From Fomes fomentarius (lineage: Eukaryota; Basidiomycota; Agaricomycetes; Polyporales; Polyporaceae): 64,000 bases of DNA. Where the stretch lies: positions 3,038,001-3,102,000 of the forward strand of contig JABYQN010000002.1 of the NCBI GenBank assembly GCA_022606135.1, read 5' to 3'. The notes beneath the pieces are model-generated. The model made no database searches. It was given only the letters and a program-made list of their open reading frames with translations, and had not been told where the DNA came from. Position 1 is the first letter of the stretch, and every line of letters starts with the position of its first letter. Below are positions 33,811-44,869 of the stretch, piece by piece. Made by a program: the position numbers and the translations under genes.

Positions 33811-35481
33811 ATGTTTTCGTTCAAGCATCGACTGCTGCTAGCAGAAGACGAATTCGTGTCAGCTCTCGCCCAAGGTGGCGACGCCATCGACTCCTTCGAC
33901 AGAACATGGGCAACCTTGATGGGCGATATCGATTCTGCTATCCAGTCAACGGGCTTGGACGCAGAAACATCTACGCTTGCTCACACAATTGCATCTAGGA
34001 TTGCCATCCTCGCCGACGCTTCTGCTGAGATTGTAGCAAACTATGACTCCATCACATCCGAGCTTGTGGATGAGATGAACACACTCATGTCTCAAGTCGC
34101 GCTTGTCGATCCCATATCTTCAGAGAGTTCACATCTACTCTTGGATTGCTCTTTGCGAGTATGTCCATGTCCTCTACAATCGTCCCATACCCCCCAACCA
34201 GTTTCTCGCAAGCGACGTCGCAGCTCTGGTAGTTTGTCTTCGCAAGGCATTTCGAATGACAGTTCACAACGACCACGGTGCGTGCTTGTGTGGCTACAGC
34301 ATATGCCGTATTGATTGTTCACCAGCAGAGTTGCTCGGAGAAAGCTAAATCCCGTTCCCAACGATGAAGTCGATGATGAGAAGCGCTTGGTGACCACATC
34401 TACATCGCGTATCCCTCTTCCCGAGCCATCGCCCGCTCCACGTACCTCGTCCAAACGTCGTCTCTCGGAAAGTGACTTGTCTCGCCAACCGAAGAGACAT
34501 CGATTCCTCTACGCCGGCCCTCGACTTCATGCCGTCTCTGATACGTACCCTTCCTTGCGACCATTCTCGGCGGCGGCGGAGTCTCCAATATCTCTACCTC
34601 TTATCCCTGCACATACTACGCCGCCCTCCCGCTCATCTACCATGTTGGAGCATGTTCAGTCGTCTCATCAATGGGATATACGGGAGCTTCAGAGAGAGAC
34701 ATTCTCCACTCTCGCTGGTGAGTCTCGTCGACGTGTGCATATTCTGTTAACGTCGACTGAAATTTTACAAATAGCACCAGTTAGCGAGTTCGACGGAGGT
34801 CTCCTCTCAGCCCAAATCCAACCTGACCCAAAGGGTTTCACTTCGTTGTCGGAGCTGGATGGGCTACATGCATTCTTGACGTCGATTATGGGTCCTCAGT
34901 GCTCTACAATAGGTCAAACGAGCATATGGGACGATGTGCTGAATGAACCGTTGGACGGCATGCACAGTCCCACAGCGTCATCGCGGAACCATGACCTATC
35001 TTCCATCCCATCTCTCTCATCTCCTACCTCTACTTTGTCACGCGCATCTACCCCCCTCTGTCCTCGGACGCCGCCTATTGACAACTTCCCCCACTTTCAC
35101 CCCCTGGCACCAGGGACCGACCCTTCTGTGGACTTCTTCCACAGTGAATTGGGTCTCCGCTCCCCCACACCGGGTGCCGAGCGCAGTTGGCAAGAGTACC
35201 CGTATTCATTGGGTTTGACCACTACCGAGCACAAGGTCATGGGGAGCGACCTCACAAATATCGACATTGTCGACTGGCGCACCGTATTCGAACACGTTGA
35301 ACCCCTCACATTATCACCGCCGACTTCTCCCAAGAACACTTACCCTACTCCCGACGTGCGCTTCGACTTTGTACTGGACGTACCATCGGAAACGTCCGCG
35401 GCATGCATTACGCAAATGCCCCTTTTCCTTGGGTTATCCCCACATACCGCTAGGTCTTATGTCATTCAGAAGGATCCATAG
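33811..35481 (+). CDS. HD1: HD1-like mating-type protein, no recognisable homeodomain
   Basis: The simplest model has two exons (33811-34277, 34326-35481) joined in phase by a GTGCGT...CACCAG intron, giving 540 residues. The first 95 residues (FKHRLLLAEDEFVSALAQGG, then STLAHTIASRIAILADASAE) resemble the N-terminal dimerisation domain of agaricomycete HD1 proteins, and the position beside HD2 supports this. Basic clusters (SRKRRRSSG near residue 133 and KRRLSESDLSRQPKRHR further on) could be nuclear localisation signals. The place where the homeodomain should follow has none: no frame gives a Trp-Phe pair or an RRRIGW-like end. Another reading with an extra intron gives IPYLQRVHIYSWIAL, faintly like the start of an HD1 homeodomain. 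Either the domain has decayed or the splicing differs from my model. Confidence 0.6.
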
Positions 35482-35898
35482 AATTTAATCTACTCCTCTA
35501 CGCTGTTTATCCCTTGTCGATTGTATCTGCTATCGTTGTCATGTAATTGCAATGCTCTCTACGCACGCTTCTGTACGTTAGTCGTCCCAATTCTAGCAGT
35601 AGTAGTCTAGCTGTGATCTATACGTTACAACATCTTGCATGTACATTAACTTTATCATCAACATGCATCTTCTGCTGGCTTTGATTGGCATGGTAGCGAA
35701 AGGAGGTCGCTGTCCTAACGGCAACGACGTCGGGATATGCTTATGTGGGAGTATTTGGTAAGGACGGGGAAAAGAAGGGCTGAAGGCGCAGGCGGATCAG
35801 TCGGATACCGGAAGCGTTCAGACAACGATATCTCATATGAGGCCTAGTGGGAGGTATGTTACAAGAGTTATTGACAGATATTCAAACGATTGTCACGT
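35482..35898. other. Convergent 3' flanks of HD1-like gene and beta-fg
   Basis: This is AT-rich spacer between two converging genes. No coding potential is visible. Confidence 0.5.
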
Positions 35899-36895
35899 TC
35901 ACAAGAACTTGGAAGCCTGGGTGTGTGTCCTTTCAGTGCGGACCTTGTAGAATCGGCAATGCGTACTCACCAAGCCAACCAGTCCGCCCAAACCGCCACT
36001 GTCCTTGCCTCCAGTGCCTCCACCAAACTTGGACTGAACCAAGAGTTTCATAACCGTCATAGCGGCGCCGTTGACTGCATCCTGCTTATTGCCAGAAGCA
36101 GCCCCGCCAGACTGATCGAATAGCTTCGACGCCTCTGCCATAGCGAGGCTGATGAGCTGTGTCTGCGAGCTAGCCTTATTACTACCGCTCTTCTCAGCAC
36201 CACCAGAAGTAAATTGTTTCAAGACCTAGGCGGAGGTTGAATACCGCAAGGCTTCGCGAGCAGACTGGTGATATATCTACCTGCAAAGCCGCTGCACTGC
36301 CAAGTGAACTAGCGTTGAGGGAGCTTGGAGAGCCCTCATCGTACGCCTTACGATGAGCGCGCTGTACGTCCTCTTCGTCGATGGGTCGCTCGTGCTCCTC
36401 CTATTCATAGAGTAGGCCGTGTGAACACGGGTTGTAGCCAGAACACAGACCTGACCGACCTTGTTGCCCTTAAGGAAACCGAGCGCACTCGAGAACAGCG
36501 AACTGTCACCGCGACCCTCACGGCTCGCGGTGTTCACGACTTCATCCTCATCGACTGTTGAACCTAATCAGGCTTGTGGACCACAAGCGTACTGCTAAAG
36601 ATACGCACAATCAGGACGCCCGTAGCCACTATGGCCGCCCTCGGAGTGGTGAGGAGAGTTGTACTCATTACCGCCAGTCTTCGTGACATCAGCTTCGTGT
36701 TGCAAGTGCGGAGGTACGGCGGTTAGTCAAGCCGATTGTGCGTTCGGACGCTATTGTGGCCACACTCACAATGGGATTTCTCGTAGGCCTGGATGCCATG
36801 CTTAGCGAGGTTGACAAAGTTATCCTGCAGTAGGCAAGCACCGCTGAGCTCATGCACGAGGTGGGTGAATGTGCTTGTGGTCGTGGACGCACCAT
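35899..36895 (-). CDS. Beta-flanking protein (conserved MAT-A neighbour)
   Basis: Seven exons (36895-36893, 36824-36770, 36692-36609, 36554-36460, 36400-36281, 36225-35971, 35916-35899) encode 209 residues. The first exon is the ATG alone. The protein reads MDNFVNLAKHGIQAYEKSHS, then SSLFSSALGFLKGNK, DEEDVQRAHRKAYDEGSPSS, MAEASKLFDQSGGAASGNKQ and ends ASKFL. This is the fungal beta-flanking protein (beta-fg) known beside the A mating-type genes of mushrooms. It is small, rich in Gly, Ser and Ala, and its biochemical function is unknown. Its position 3' to the HD1-like gene is what one expects. All seven exons fit in phase. Confidence 0.9.
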
Positions 36896-37485
36896 GGTCG
36901 TGGTCGTGGTCGGTGGTTGTGGATTCAATCGTGATAGATCATGCGTGCTACGGGCATCTATCTATTGCATCCGTTGAAATTATTGGCGCCCATCTCGATG
37001 CATCCAGATGGCTTTTGCATCCGGATGCACTTCCTAGCTACTCACTGTGAGTGTTGTCGGGCACCATAATACCTCGAAAACATTCTATAGTATTGTATAA
37101 CTACACTATGTAATCTACACCCCAGAACTTGCAGCGTAGCGATGTCGGGAGTGTAATGGCACCGTGACCGGGACCTTCCCGTTTTGGACTCACCTAGTTA
37201 CGCTCTACGCTACGTCTCGTTTCTCCAGACGAACCAACGCCAGTAAACGGCGTTGGCACCCGAGCCCCGTCCCACCTTGTCCTCTGTACCTCTGTACCTC
37301 GTCTAAGACCTCCGAATACACCCTTCGTTCTCAGATCTCGCCGGGCTCGGGCCACAGCCCGTTACAAGGAGAGGGCAGAAGATGGGCGCCTAACGGCGTA
37401 TTCTCTGGATGCCCGTGGGAAAGTTCCGACATGTGCACCCCCTCATCTACCATGAATCGTCTCTCCGCTCAAGTTGATTTCTTAT
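36896..37485. other. Region between beta-fg and the MFS relic
   Basis: It contains the beta-fg promoter and sequence that may be the eroded middle of an MFS transporter (one frame near 37215 reads FSRRTNASKRRW). I cannot support a gene here. Confidence 0.4.
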
Positions 37486-38251
37486 TCTGGCTGTATCCGC
37501 AGTGGTTTTGACTGCAATCGCCATCATCTTCAGGCGATCTACCACGATGAATTGGGTATCATCGGCTTGCACCTCGGTCTAGGTAAGCATTTGTCAGATA
37601 TCTTCTCAGCACGATCAACAAGTGACCTGGTCTGCAGGACTTGTTCGAATCGCGGCGCGAATAACGGATATTACCTATGGGCAATTCAAGGTGCGTCATG
37701 GCGGCGTGGGCGAGCGTGAGTGTTTCTCTATCCTTACCCACAGACCATACTGACCTGTACTGGATGCCCATAGGATCGACGTTCCCTGGAGCTGTCTTTA
37801 TCCTCGCCGGCCTCCTGATCGCAGGACGAGGCGCGCAGAAGCATACACACTGCATCGTACCAGATATCGTGAGTACACAGCATGTCAAGCCTGAGCCGAC
37901 GTGGACATGCTAAATAACACCTGTTCCTGCAGAGGGTTTCGCGTTCATCGGCGCAGGGATGGTGACCACGAACCAGGGCATGCAGACGTATGCCATCGAC
38001 GCCTTCTCAATATACGCAGCCTCAGATGAGCTTGCGCCCCATTGCGTACTTGTCTTGCTGTTATCGCGTACCTTGAATACGACAGCCCTTGCCACTGACT
38101 CGTTCCTCTGCTCCATAACCGGCTCTTCGCGCCAGCGATGTACCACAAGCTGAAGTATGGTGTCGGCCACGCCGCGCTCGTCGCGAACTCTGTGGCTTCC
38201 CTACGCGTCTTACCTCGCACGTCTTTCTCCGCTTCGCCTTATTCTTATTGA
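37486..38251 (+). pseudogene. Relic of an MFS drug/polyamine-type transporter (C-terminal half)
   Basis: Pieces of the last helices of a major facilitator can be followed in order with intron-like gaps: IYHDELGIIGLHLGLG, then VRIAARITDITYGQF, VRHGGVGE, FPGAVFILAGLLIAGRGAQK followed by HTHCIVPDI, GFAFIGAGMVTTNQGMQTYA and IDAFSIYAAS. The end reads FAPAMYHKLKYGVGHAALVA. These correspond to helices 7-12 of fungal multidrug or polyamine MFS transporters. Between the IYAAS block and the LFAPAMY block the frame shifts and several conserved residues are missing. No N-terminal half or start codon exists upstream. I take it as a truncated, frameshifted pseudogene. Confidence 0.7.
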
Positions 38252-38871
38252 TAGTTACGGCAGAGTTTGGGCCTAAGGTAAGAAGATTTGCACCATGAGC
38301 CACTATGCTAAGGGATAGAATGCTTGCGTCTGTGGATCATGGGCTAAGACCTGGTAATGAAAATGTGGGACATTACGTCCCACACCGCGGAGTGTAGAGT
38401 TGAGATTCCTGTTGTGTATACTACTCACCTATGATAGCTGCCCCACTACTCAGTGATTGTAACATCGACCGTCCCCCTCCTCCATTTGAGACGCAGCTGC
38501 GTCGCCCTGGAAGATAGAGTAACCCTGAGCAAGAGCAGGTTGAGGATGCAGTTCCTAGGCCGCCGAACGTCCGCCCTGCCTATATATGCTACTAGACAAT
38601 TACTCTTTGAAGCGTAGTTACGGGTGGCACAAACAACCGACTGTGCCCTTTAGCGCCTTAGCGAGCAGCACAGCATGATGGTGGAGACAGGAACAAAAGC
38701 AACTAAGTATGGCTGATCGCTATCACACGGCACATCACAAGGATGTTGGCATCTAACGTCACGATCATCGCACTGCAAGAGTAGCGTAATGTACACGTTC
38801 AATACACGGTGGTACAGGTCATGTCAAGATCTTCAAGATGGAAGTTGGCCCCCTCTCAAGCCTCCTCAAAC
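38252..38871. other. Intergenic, no gene seen
   Basis: Only short frames without family resemblance occur. It probably holds the 3' flank of the LEA-like gene. Confidence 0.45.
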
Positions 38872-39730
38872 TCAAAGCTCGCCAACTTTTGTAGTCTGGC
38901 CATTCACGGTGGCAGGGTAAGGATTGCCAACTGTATTGGGACCTGACTCGAGGGGCGCGGTCTTGGAGGGCACTTCAGAAGGCTCGCCTGATACGAAGGA
39001 GCCATATGTCGTGGTACCTGTGACAACGCCCTTTGCCTTCTCGATATGGGGTTGCGCAGCCGCTATAGCCGAGTCGACATATGGCTGAGCGGTTGCCTGC
39101 GCCGAGGAGAGGTACTCTTTGCCCGTCGCGATGGCCGACTGGACGACATTGGTACCACTTGTTTTGGTGCCATTTGTCTGGGTCGTTGTCTGCGGGTTGC
39201 CAGTAGCACCGGAAATGTACGACTATACCGGGCATGAGCTAAGGGCTTGGGACTAGGATGCGCATGAAGAAGACGCACCTGCGCGGTCGCGATCGCACCA
39301 CCGGCGAAGTTCTTTGCTTGTTCTGCATATCCTGTCGCAGCAGCCTTAGCAGAAGACACATCGGCAGCGCCCTCTGAGGCGGCTGCGTTCGTCTTCTGGC
39401 TGAGGCCCTCTTCTAGCCGGTCGGCGGCGTTGGAAGCTCTAGACCCCTTGAATCAATCAGCATCGGGAATGATGCGTGAGATGCTTCTTGTGCAGTCAAC
39501 TCACCTCCGCTGACTTTGCCGCGTCGACAGCAGCGGTATGAAGTTCGCTGGCGTTCTGCTCGATCTGATTTGATAGGGTGGCAGTCGAAGCCTCGGTTTC
39601 GGCGAGCGCAGCCGTGGTAGAGTAGCGAGCATCGTTGCTGTGAGATGAAAGAAAGTCGATCAGCCCATATTGCAAGAGCTGCACGAAGGGTGAGTACACA
39701 CTTGCCAGTGGGGAGAGTTGCTGAAGACAT
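38872..39730 (-). CDS. LEA-like, alanine-rich stress protein
   Basis: Four exons (39730-39702, 39637-39505, 39446-39279, 39222-38872) give 226 residues. The sequence is hydrophilic and Ala/Thr/Lys-rich with loose 11-residue periodicity: TASTATLSNQIEQNA-like ETEASTATLSNQIEQNASEL, VSSAKAAATGYAEQAKNFAG, SAIATGKEYLSSAQATAQPY, and IAAAQPHIEKAKGVV. It has no signal peptide or membrane segment. This looks like the amphipathic-helix LEA or awh11-type proteins that fungi make under heat, drying or osmotic stress. Function is inferred from composition only. The first intron starts GTGTGT. Confidence 0.65.
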
Positions 39731-40950
39731 GGTGAAGATAGTGGTAAAGTTCGGAGTATTCAAGTGTGTCGAGGTGCGTTAAGCGTGAAACAGTACTTGG
39801 TGAGCGTCATCTCCTGTCTGTCGAGAAGATGTTATATAGTGTCTCTCGGACTCTCTTGCGTCTGGAGCAGAGGTCAGTCGACGTCACCGGCCCCGCCGCC
39901 AGACTCCGCCTTGCTTGTCTATGACGTCAATCTGGCGCCCAAGCCGCACAGCTAGGTGGCACCGCTGCTGTCCGATAGCCTGCAGATTCTTCAAATGAAG
40001 ATGAACTCGCTCGATGCAAAATGCTGTCACTTGCCGCACTAGAGTCAGAGTCAGGGGTACCAATCATTACGGCGGGTGGGCAGGAAATCAGACAATCCAA
40101 CTTGCTCCGACCACCTCGGTACATAATAGCAGGTGATACTGATACGGAACACCGACACAATGCCATTGCAAGAGGAGGACAACCAATAATGGAGCCCGGA
40201 AGACCAAGAGAGGGTCAGCCACGAGTTCCCTTCGAGGAAATTCACCAGCCACGAGGGCATCGAGGTAAATCATTTTACAAAAACGAAGGACGTAGTCGAC
40301 CACTCACCGGAGACTTGCCTTCAGTCTGTCAATGGGCTGGAGCCCGCCAAGCAGATTCGACATATGACAATGGGTATGAGGGAAGGAGTGGTTGAGGTCC
40401 AGGACTAGTATGTAGTGGTCAGCCGATGTACGGAGGAGGCAAACACAAGATCGCGATTATCGAGGAACGAAACACTCGCACCGAAGCGATCGCAGAATTC
40501 ATCACGGGCAGGGCGAGAACAAATCAAATGTGCATGAGCTGCTCCCATACAACGTTGAGGATGTACTATGCAAATGATCCCCGTTCGTCTGAATACACAG
40601 TCCGTGACGAGAATACGTTCAAAGAGGGGCCTGCAACGAGGACCAGCCAGGGGGTATGTACACGAATTGAAGGTATGCCAAGGCACGGATAAATGAACGA
40701 CCAATAACAGACGGAACCGGAGAGACGATGTGCAAGTGGTGATGGCTACGAGGAACAGACAATGCAGATAGACTTGCAAAAAGAGGAATGCATGACGAGA
40801 CGACGAGGGGGTTGAGAGAGTCGAGAGCTGTTGCATGGAGACGGAATGGCAAGGAATAATGAGATAGACAAGGTCTAGAAATCACAAACGGGTGGAGAAA
40901 GCTGCAAAGAAACAGATCTCGGGAACTGCGCTATACTGACGAGAGGCAGC
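39731..40950. other. Intergenic, no convincing gene
   Basis: The 1.2 kb between the LEA-like gene start and the glycogenin stop carries several overlapping short frames on both strands (for example + 40021-40395). Their composition is unremarkable and I recognise nothing. Part is glycogenin 3' UTR. Confidence 0.4.
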
Positions 40951-43900
40951 CTAAATGTGGCGCCTTTGCCCATCCTCCTCGTCGAAAGAGCCAGAGCGTA
41001 AGAAACGCGCGAGCACCTCCTCTGATGTGCGCTTGAATACGTCTACGCCACGCGCAGGATCCCAAACGCGTCCTCCCTTGCGAGTGGGGCCCATGACGGG
41101 TGTGCCCTCCGGTGTCTCCAAAGGGCCTGTTGTGGACGGCGAAGACGTGAGCACCGTATCGTTGGATGACATTCGATGTAGCGGCGGCGAGAATGGAGAC
41201 GACAGCTTCGTCAGTTTCGGGGACTGGCGGGGAGAGGAGCTGGCCGACGGACCGGCAGCAGGTGACCCGGTCGGTTTAGGCAATCCAGGAAGCGTCCGTG
41301 ACCCCGCGAGCTTGCTTGTAGGCACCTGAGTGCCTGAGAGTCGGCGGGGAGACATGACTCCTCTGGGTGAAGATGGGCCGCGGGGGGATGAGACTTTTGC
41401 AGGTGAGAGTGGTTTTGGTGATGCGATCCTCGGCGGTGAAGGGGCTCGTTTCGGGCTCATGACTGCAGGAGGCGAGTACGTACGAGGAGATCCGAGCATC
41501 TGTGGGGACCTCAGCCCCGTAGGAGACGCCTTTCCGGGAAATGGCATAACTGATAAACCGGGAGGTTGAGTCACAGTAGGGGTTCCAACAGCCATTTGAT
41601 CCGGATCCGTCTTGAAAGGAGGGAGCAGCCCAGCGCCAGTCGGCACATCAGGCCAACGCCTTGTAGCCATACCGCTACCACGACTGGGCTTAGGATCCTT
41701 GCCCTTCCTCGCAGCTTCAACCTCCTCAGCCCACACATTGACTTGCACGCCCATGCTGCGCGTCTCGATGGGAGTGGTCTGAACACCACGACCGCGGTAC
41801 TTCTTCCCCTTCAAGTTCCCGGACGTCAAGGATACTGAACTGCCTGAGCGGGAGCGACGACCCGCCGGGGCACGCTCCCTGCCGCTTTCACTGTCGACAG
41901 CAGCCTGACCGCGGCTATCCTCGTCTTCATCATCCCCTTCATCTTCATCGTCACCATCCATACTGCTCGCATCCTGCCTCTCCTGGTATACGCGCTCACG
42001 CTCCTGATCCCACCTCCGCCAGCCCTCGTCGTGTTCGACAGGAGGAGGCTGGAAAGGGGAATGATGGGGGCGCACGAGCTTCGAAGCATAACGTTGAATG
42101 CTCGGCACGGTGTCCCATGCATTTGCGTAAGTGAGGGCAAACGGAAGTCCGACGGATGGCAGAGGAGCAGACACCTGTTGAGGCACCTGCTTCGGAGGAG
42201 CCTTAGGAGCGGGAACGGGCTCATCGATAAAATATGCGACGGGCGGGGGCGACTCTGAACGAGGGAACACTCTGCGCGGCGCATGTCTTGGTTTCTCCTC
42301 CCATGGAAAAATGGCATGAACCTTCTTTCGGTCGGGAGCAGGTGGCACAGGTGGTGACCCAGGTGAACTCTCTGCGGGTCGACCGATCACACTGCTGTAT
42401 TGGCCGTCGCGGAGCAGCTGCTCGGGAATCACGGGTGGAGGTGGCGGGTGGAAGAAAGTCTCTGACAAAGAGCTAGAGGGTTGGCCAAGGAAAGACTGAT
42501 GTACGGCATCGTGTTCACGACTGGGAGCCTGATCCCAAATATTGGGGAAGTACGTATCCGAAGGAAAAGCTGAAGGTGGGGGCGGCGTTTTGGGAGGCGG
42601 CTCAATGGCTGGGTTCCATTCCAGCTTTGGCGGCGACGACGGCCGCGGAGGATCCAATTGTTGATGCAGAGTTTGATGAGTTTGGTGGGATACTGATGCA
42701 TGTTGAGATTGAGACGCATACGGGGGCTGTTGCAGATGGGGGTGAAGATGATGATGATGATGATTAGGTGGATGGTGAGGTTGCGGAGCATGGGGCGGCC
42801 CCGGAGGAGGGGATTGGCGTGTTTGCGTGGGGGAGTAATGTCCTCGAGGTGAATGAACACCTCGAGGGGAGAGATGGCCCCGCGGTGAGTGGTTACCGTT
42901 TCCCCGAGGAGATTGATGACCATGACGAATATGGCTTGAATGGACGGGTGGGTGAACGGCGCGATATGGGTCCCGAGGTTGGTGACGTTCTGCTGGTTGA
43001 TGATATGGGTAAGCGCGATGGCTGTCTTGACCTCTCCGCGGAAACGCGACTGGTTCGGGCCGCTGGTCATCAGACTGTTCGCTCTCCTGATAGTACGAAT
43101 TGCTTGGAGCAAGGAATAGCTGAGGCGCCCATTGCAACCCCGCGGGTGGCACATGAGCTTCAGCCTGCGCATACGCGGAACTCACTTGCGACGGGAAATA
43201 AGATCCACCTTGGTGTGGTTGGGGCGTCGTCTGCTGGTACAAATACGGCGCGCCTAAGTAATGAGGAGTAGGAGGTGCTGACGGGGGTAAGTCGAGTGGT
43301 TGGTGGTGAGGTGCCGTAAGAAGCTCGTGAGGAAGTGGTGTAGGTAGAGTTTCCATCCTTGGAATATCGCCGCCGTGAATAATAGTGAAAGCCTGTGTGG
43401 GCGTGAGGTTCTGGTCACCGTCCGCATCCCGAGTAGGTTGCTCTACTTCCACGTCCTGTGATATCGATGGAGGGGGCTCCTTGCGTGGGCGCATTAAGTC
43501 CACGCGACCCTCCAGCGGCATTGAGCGATACTCTCCAACCTTCGGCCTCTCCGGAGTGCTGGCGCTGTAGCTACTGATCCCTTCCACGGCAATTTTGCGC
43601 AGATCATCTAGACCAAGTGCAGCACCTGCAGCAGGTGCAGACGGAGGGGGACCGATTTCCGCGCCTGCTCCAAATCCGGTCCCAATGTCCCAAGCCGAAT
43701 CGTACCTCGAGATCTGGAAGTTTCCGTGCTCCGGATGGTTCTCAGAACGGTAGTGCCGGTCATACACGTCGTACCAACGGTCAACAAGCGAGTCGTAGTC
43801 ATAGGATGGCGCTTGTGCGTTTAAGCTTTTGTCTGAAAGCTGGGCGTACTTCGTACCAGGCGGACGGTAGGTGATGGAGGCCCACGGCTTGTTGGGTCCG

Positions 43901-44869
43901 ATAAAGTGAATGGCCGATATCTGCGCACCGAAACGTTCGTAGGCAGGAGCATATCTGTGGGTGTCATGTCAAGCCCTCCGTCATATGACTGCTGAAATAG
44001 TGAAACTCACGTGTAGACAGCAGTCGGGGTGGTGTTATACGTAAAGCTGAGTCGATACCAATCATTGCCCCTCCATTCGTTGAGGATCCCTTGGTCTCCT
44101 CCGTCCCACGACCCTTTTGCGCTGACGAGATCCATAAGTTCCTTGAACTTATCTTCGCCGGGAGTAAGAACCATCACGCCAGAGTTGAATATATCCGGCC
44201 AGCCAACGTCAGGAACAGCGGCGAACTCATAAGAAAGCGTGAACAAGTGAGACATGGGCCGCACAGGGAGAACGTCCGCATCGAGGAAAATTAGCTTGGC
44301 ATATTGAGTTAACCGGAAGATATGCAATTTTGTCAGAACAAGGTTGAGATCCGGGCGGCCTGGAGGACGTGAAGTCAGCAAGATGATCATATGAGTGCCC
44401 AGGACTCAAACGAGTGCAAATGAATGACTATATGCGGTCATATCTGCATGTCGCCACTCATATGAATGCATACGGGAGCGAATCACGGTGCGCCATACTA
44501 CAAAGGCCCTTAGAAGCTGTAGGAATCGCATGAACAGCAGAAACGCGTCGCCTGCCAAAGCTTCGCCCGCATAGCCAGTAATGTGCGCATATATCAGAGT
44601 GCTGAGTACTCACCGAGTAGCTGCAAACCTTTGCTATCCTCCTGCTCAATGATCTCAACGCCTATAACAGTGTCAAAAGCCCTGCGAAGGAGCTTGATGG
44701 ATGACACGTCCACAGACTCCGGAGTGACAAGACATAACGTCTGGAAGGAGACCTCCGGAGGCGTAGGAGGGGACAGGTGGAGTTCCTTGAGAGCAGCGGC
44801 AACAGCGAGAGCACCGGGAAGATAGTGGTCAGAAGTTACGAGGGTGACAAAAGCATAAGGAGTGTCCAT
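40951..44869 (-). CDS. Glycogenin, GT8 domain with very long disordered tail
   Basis: Three exons (44869-44614, 44359-44011, 43954-40951) encode 1202 residues. The first about 270 form the GT8 glucosyltransferase domain: YAFVTLVTSDHYLPGALAVA, TKLHIFRLTQYAKLIFLDAD with the DxD metal site, and VPDVGWPDIFNSGVMVLTP. Glycogenin glucosylates itself from UDP-glucose to prime glycogen synthesis. The remaining about 900 residues are disordered and Pro/Ser-rich, with SPRG repeats near residues 565-590, a run of five His with many more nearby (near 603), a KKVHAIFPWEEKPRHAPRRV block, an acidic run, and dense SPxR/SPK sites near the end. WEEKPRHAPRRVFP recurs in the tails of fungal glycogenins and may bind glycogen synthase. 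Glycogenin is a frequent MAT-A linked gene in Agaricomycetes. Confidence 0.93.

Noticed and set aside
34085..34277. Alternative frame in the HD1-like gene reading IPYLQRVHIYSWIAL
   Set aside because: Using it needs an intron of about 28 nt or one with a weak GTGGAT donor that removes the conserved-looking end of the first domain; the single-intron model is simpler. It is kept as a possible relic.
42740..42770. Run of GAT/ATG triplets looking like a microsatellite
   Set aside because: It is the reverse strand of the His codons in the glycogenin tail, so it is explained by coding sequence.
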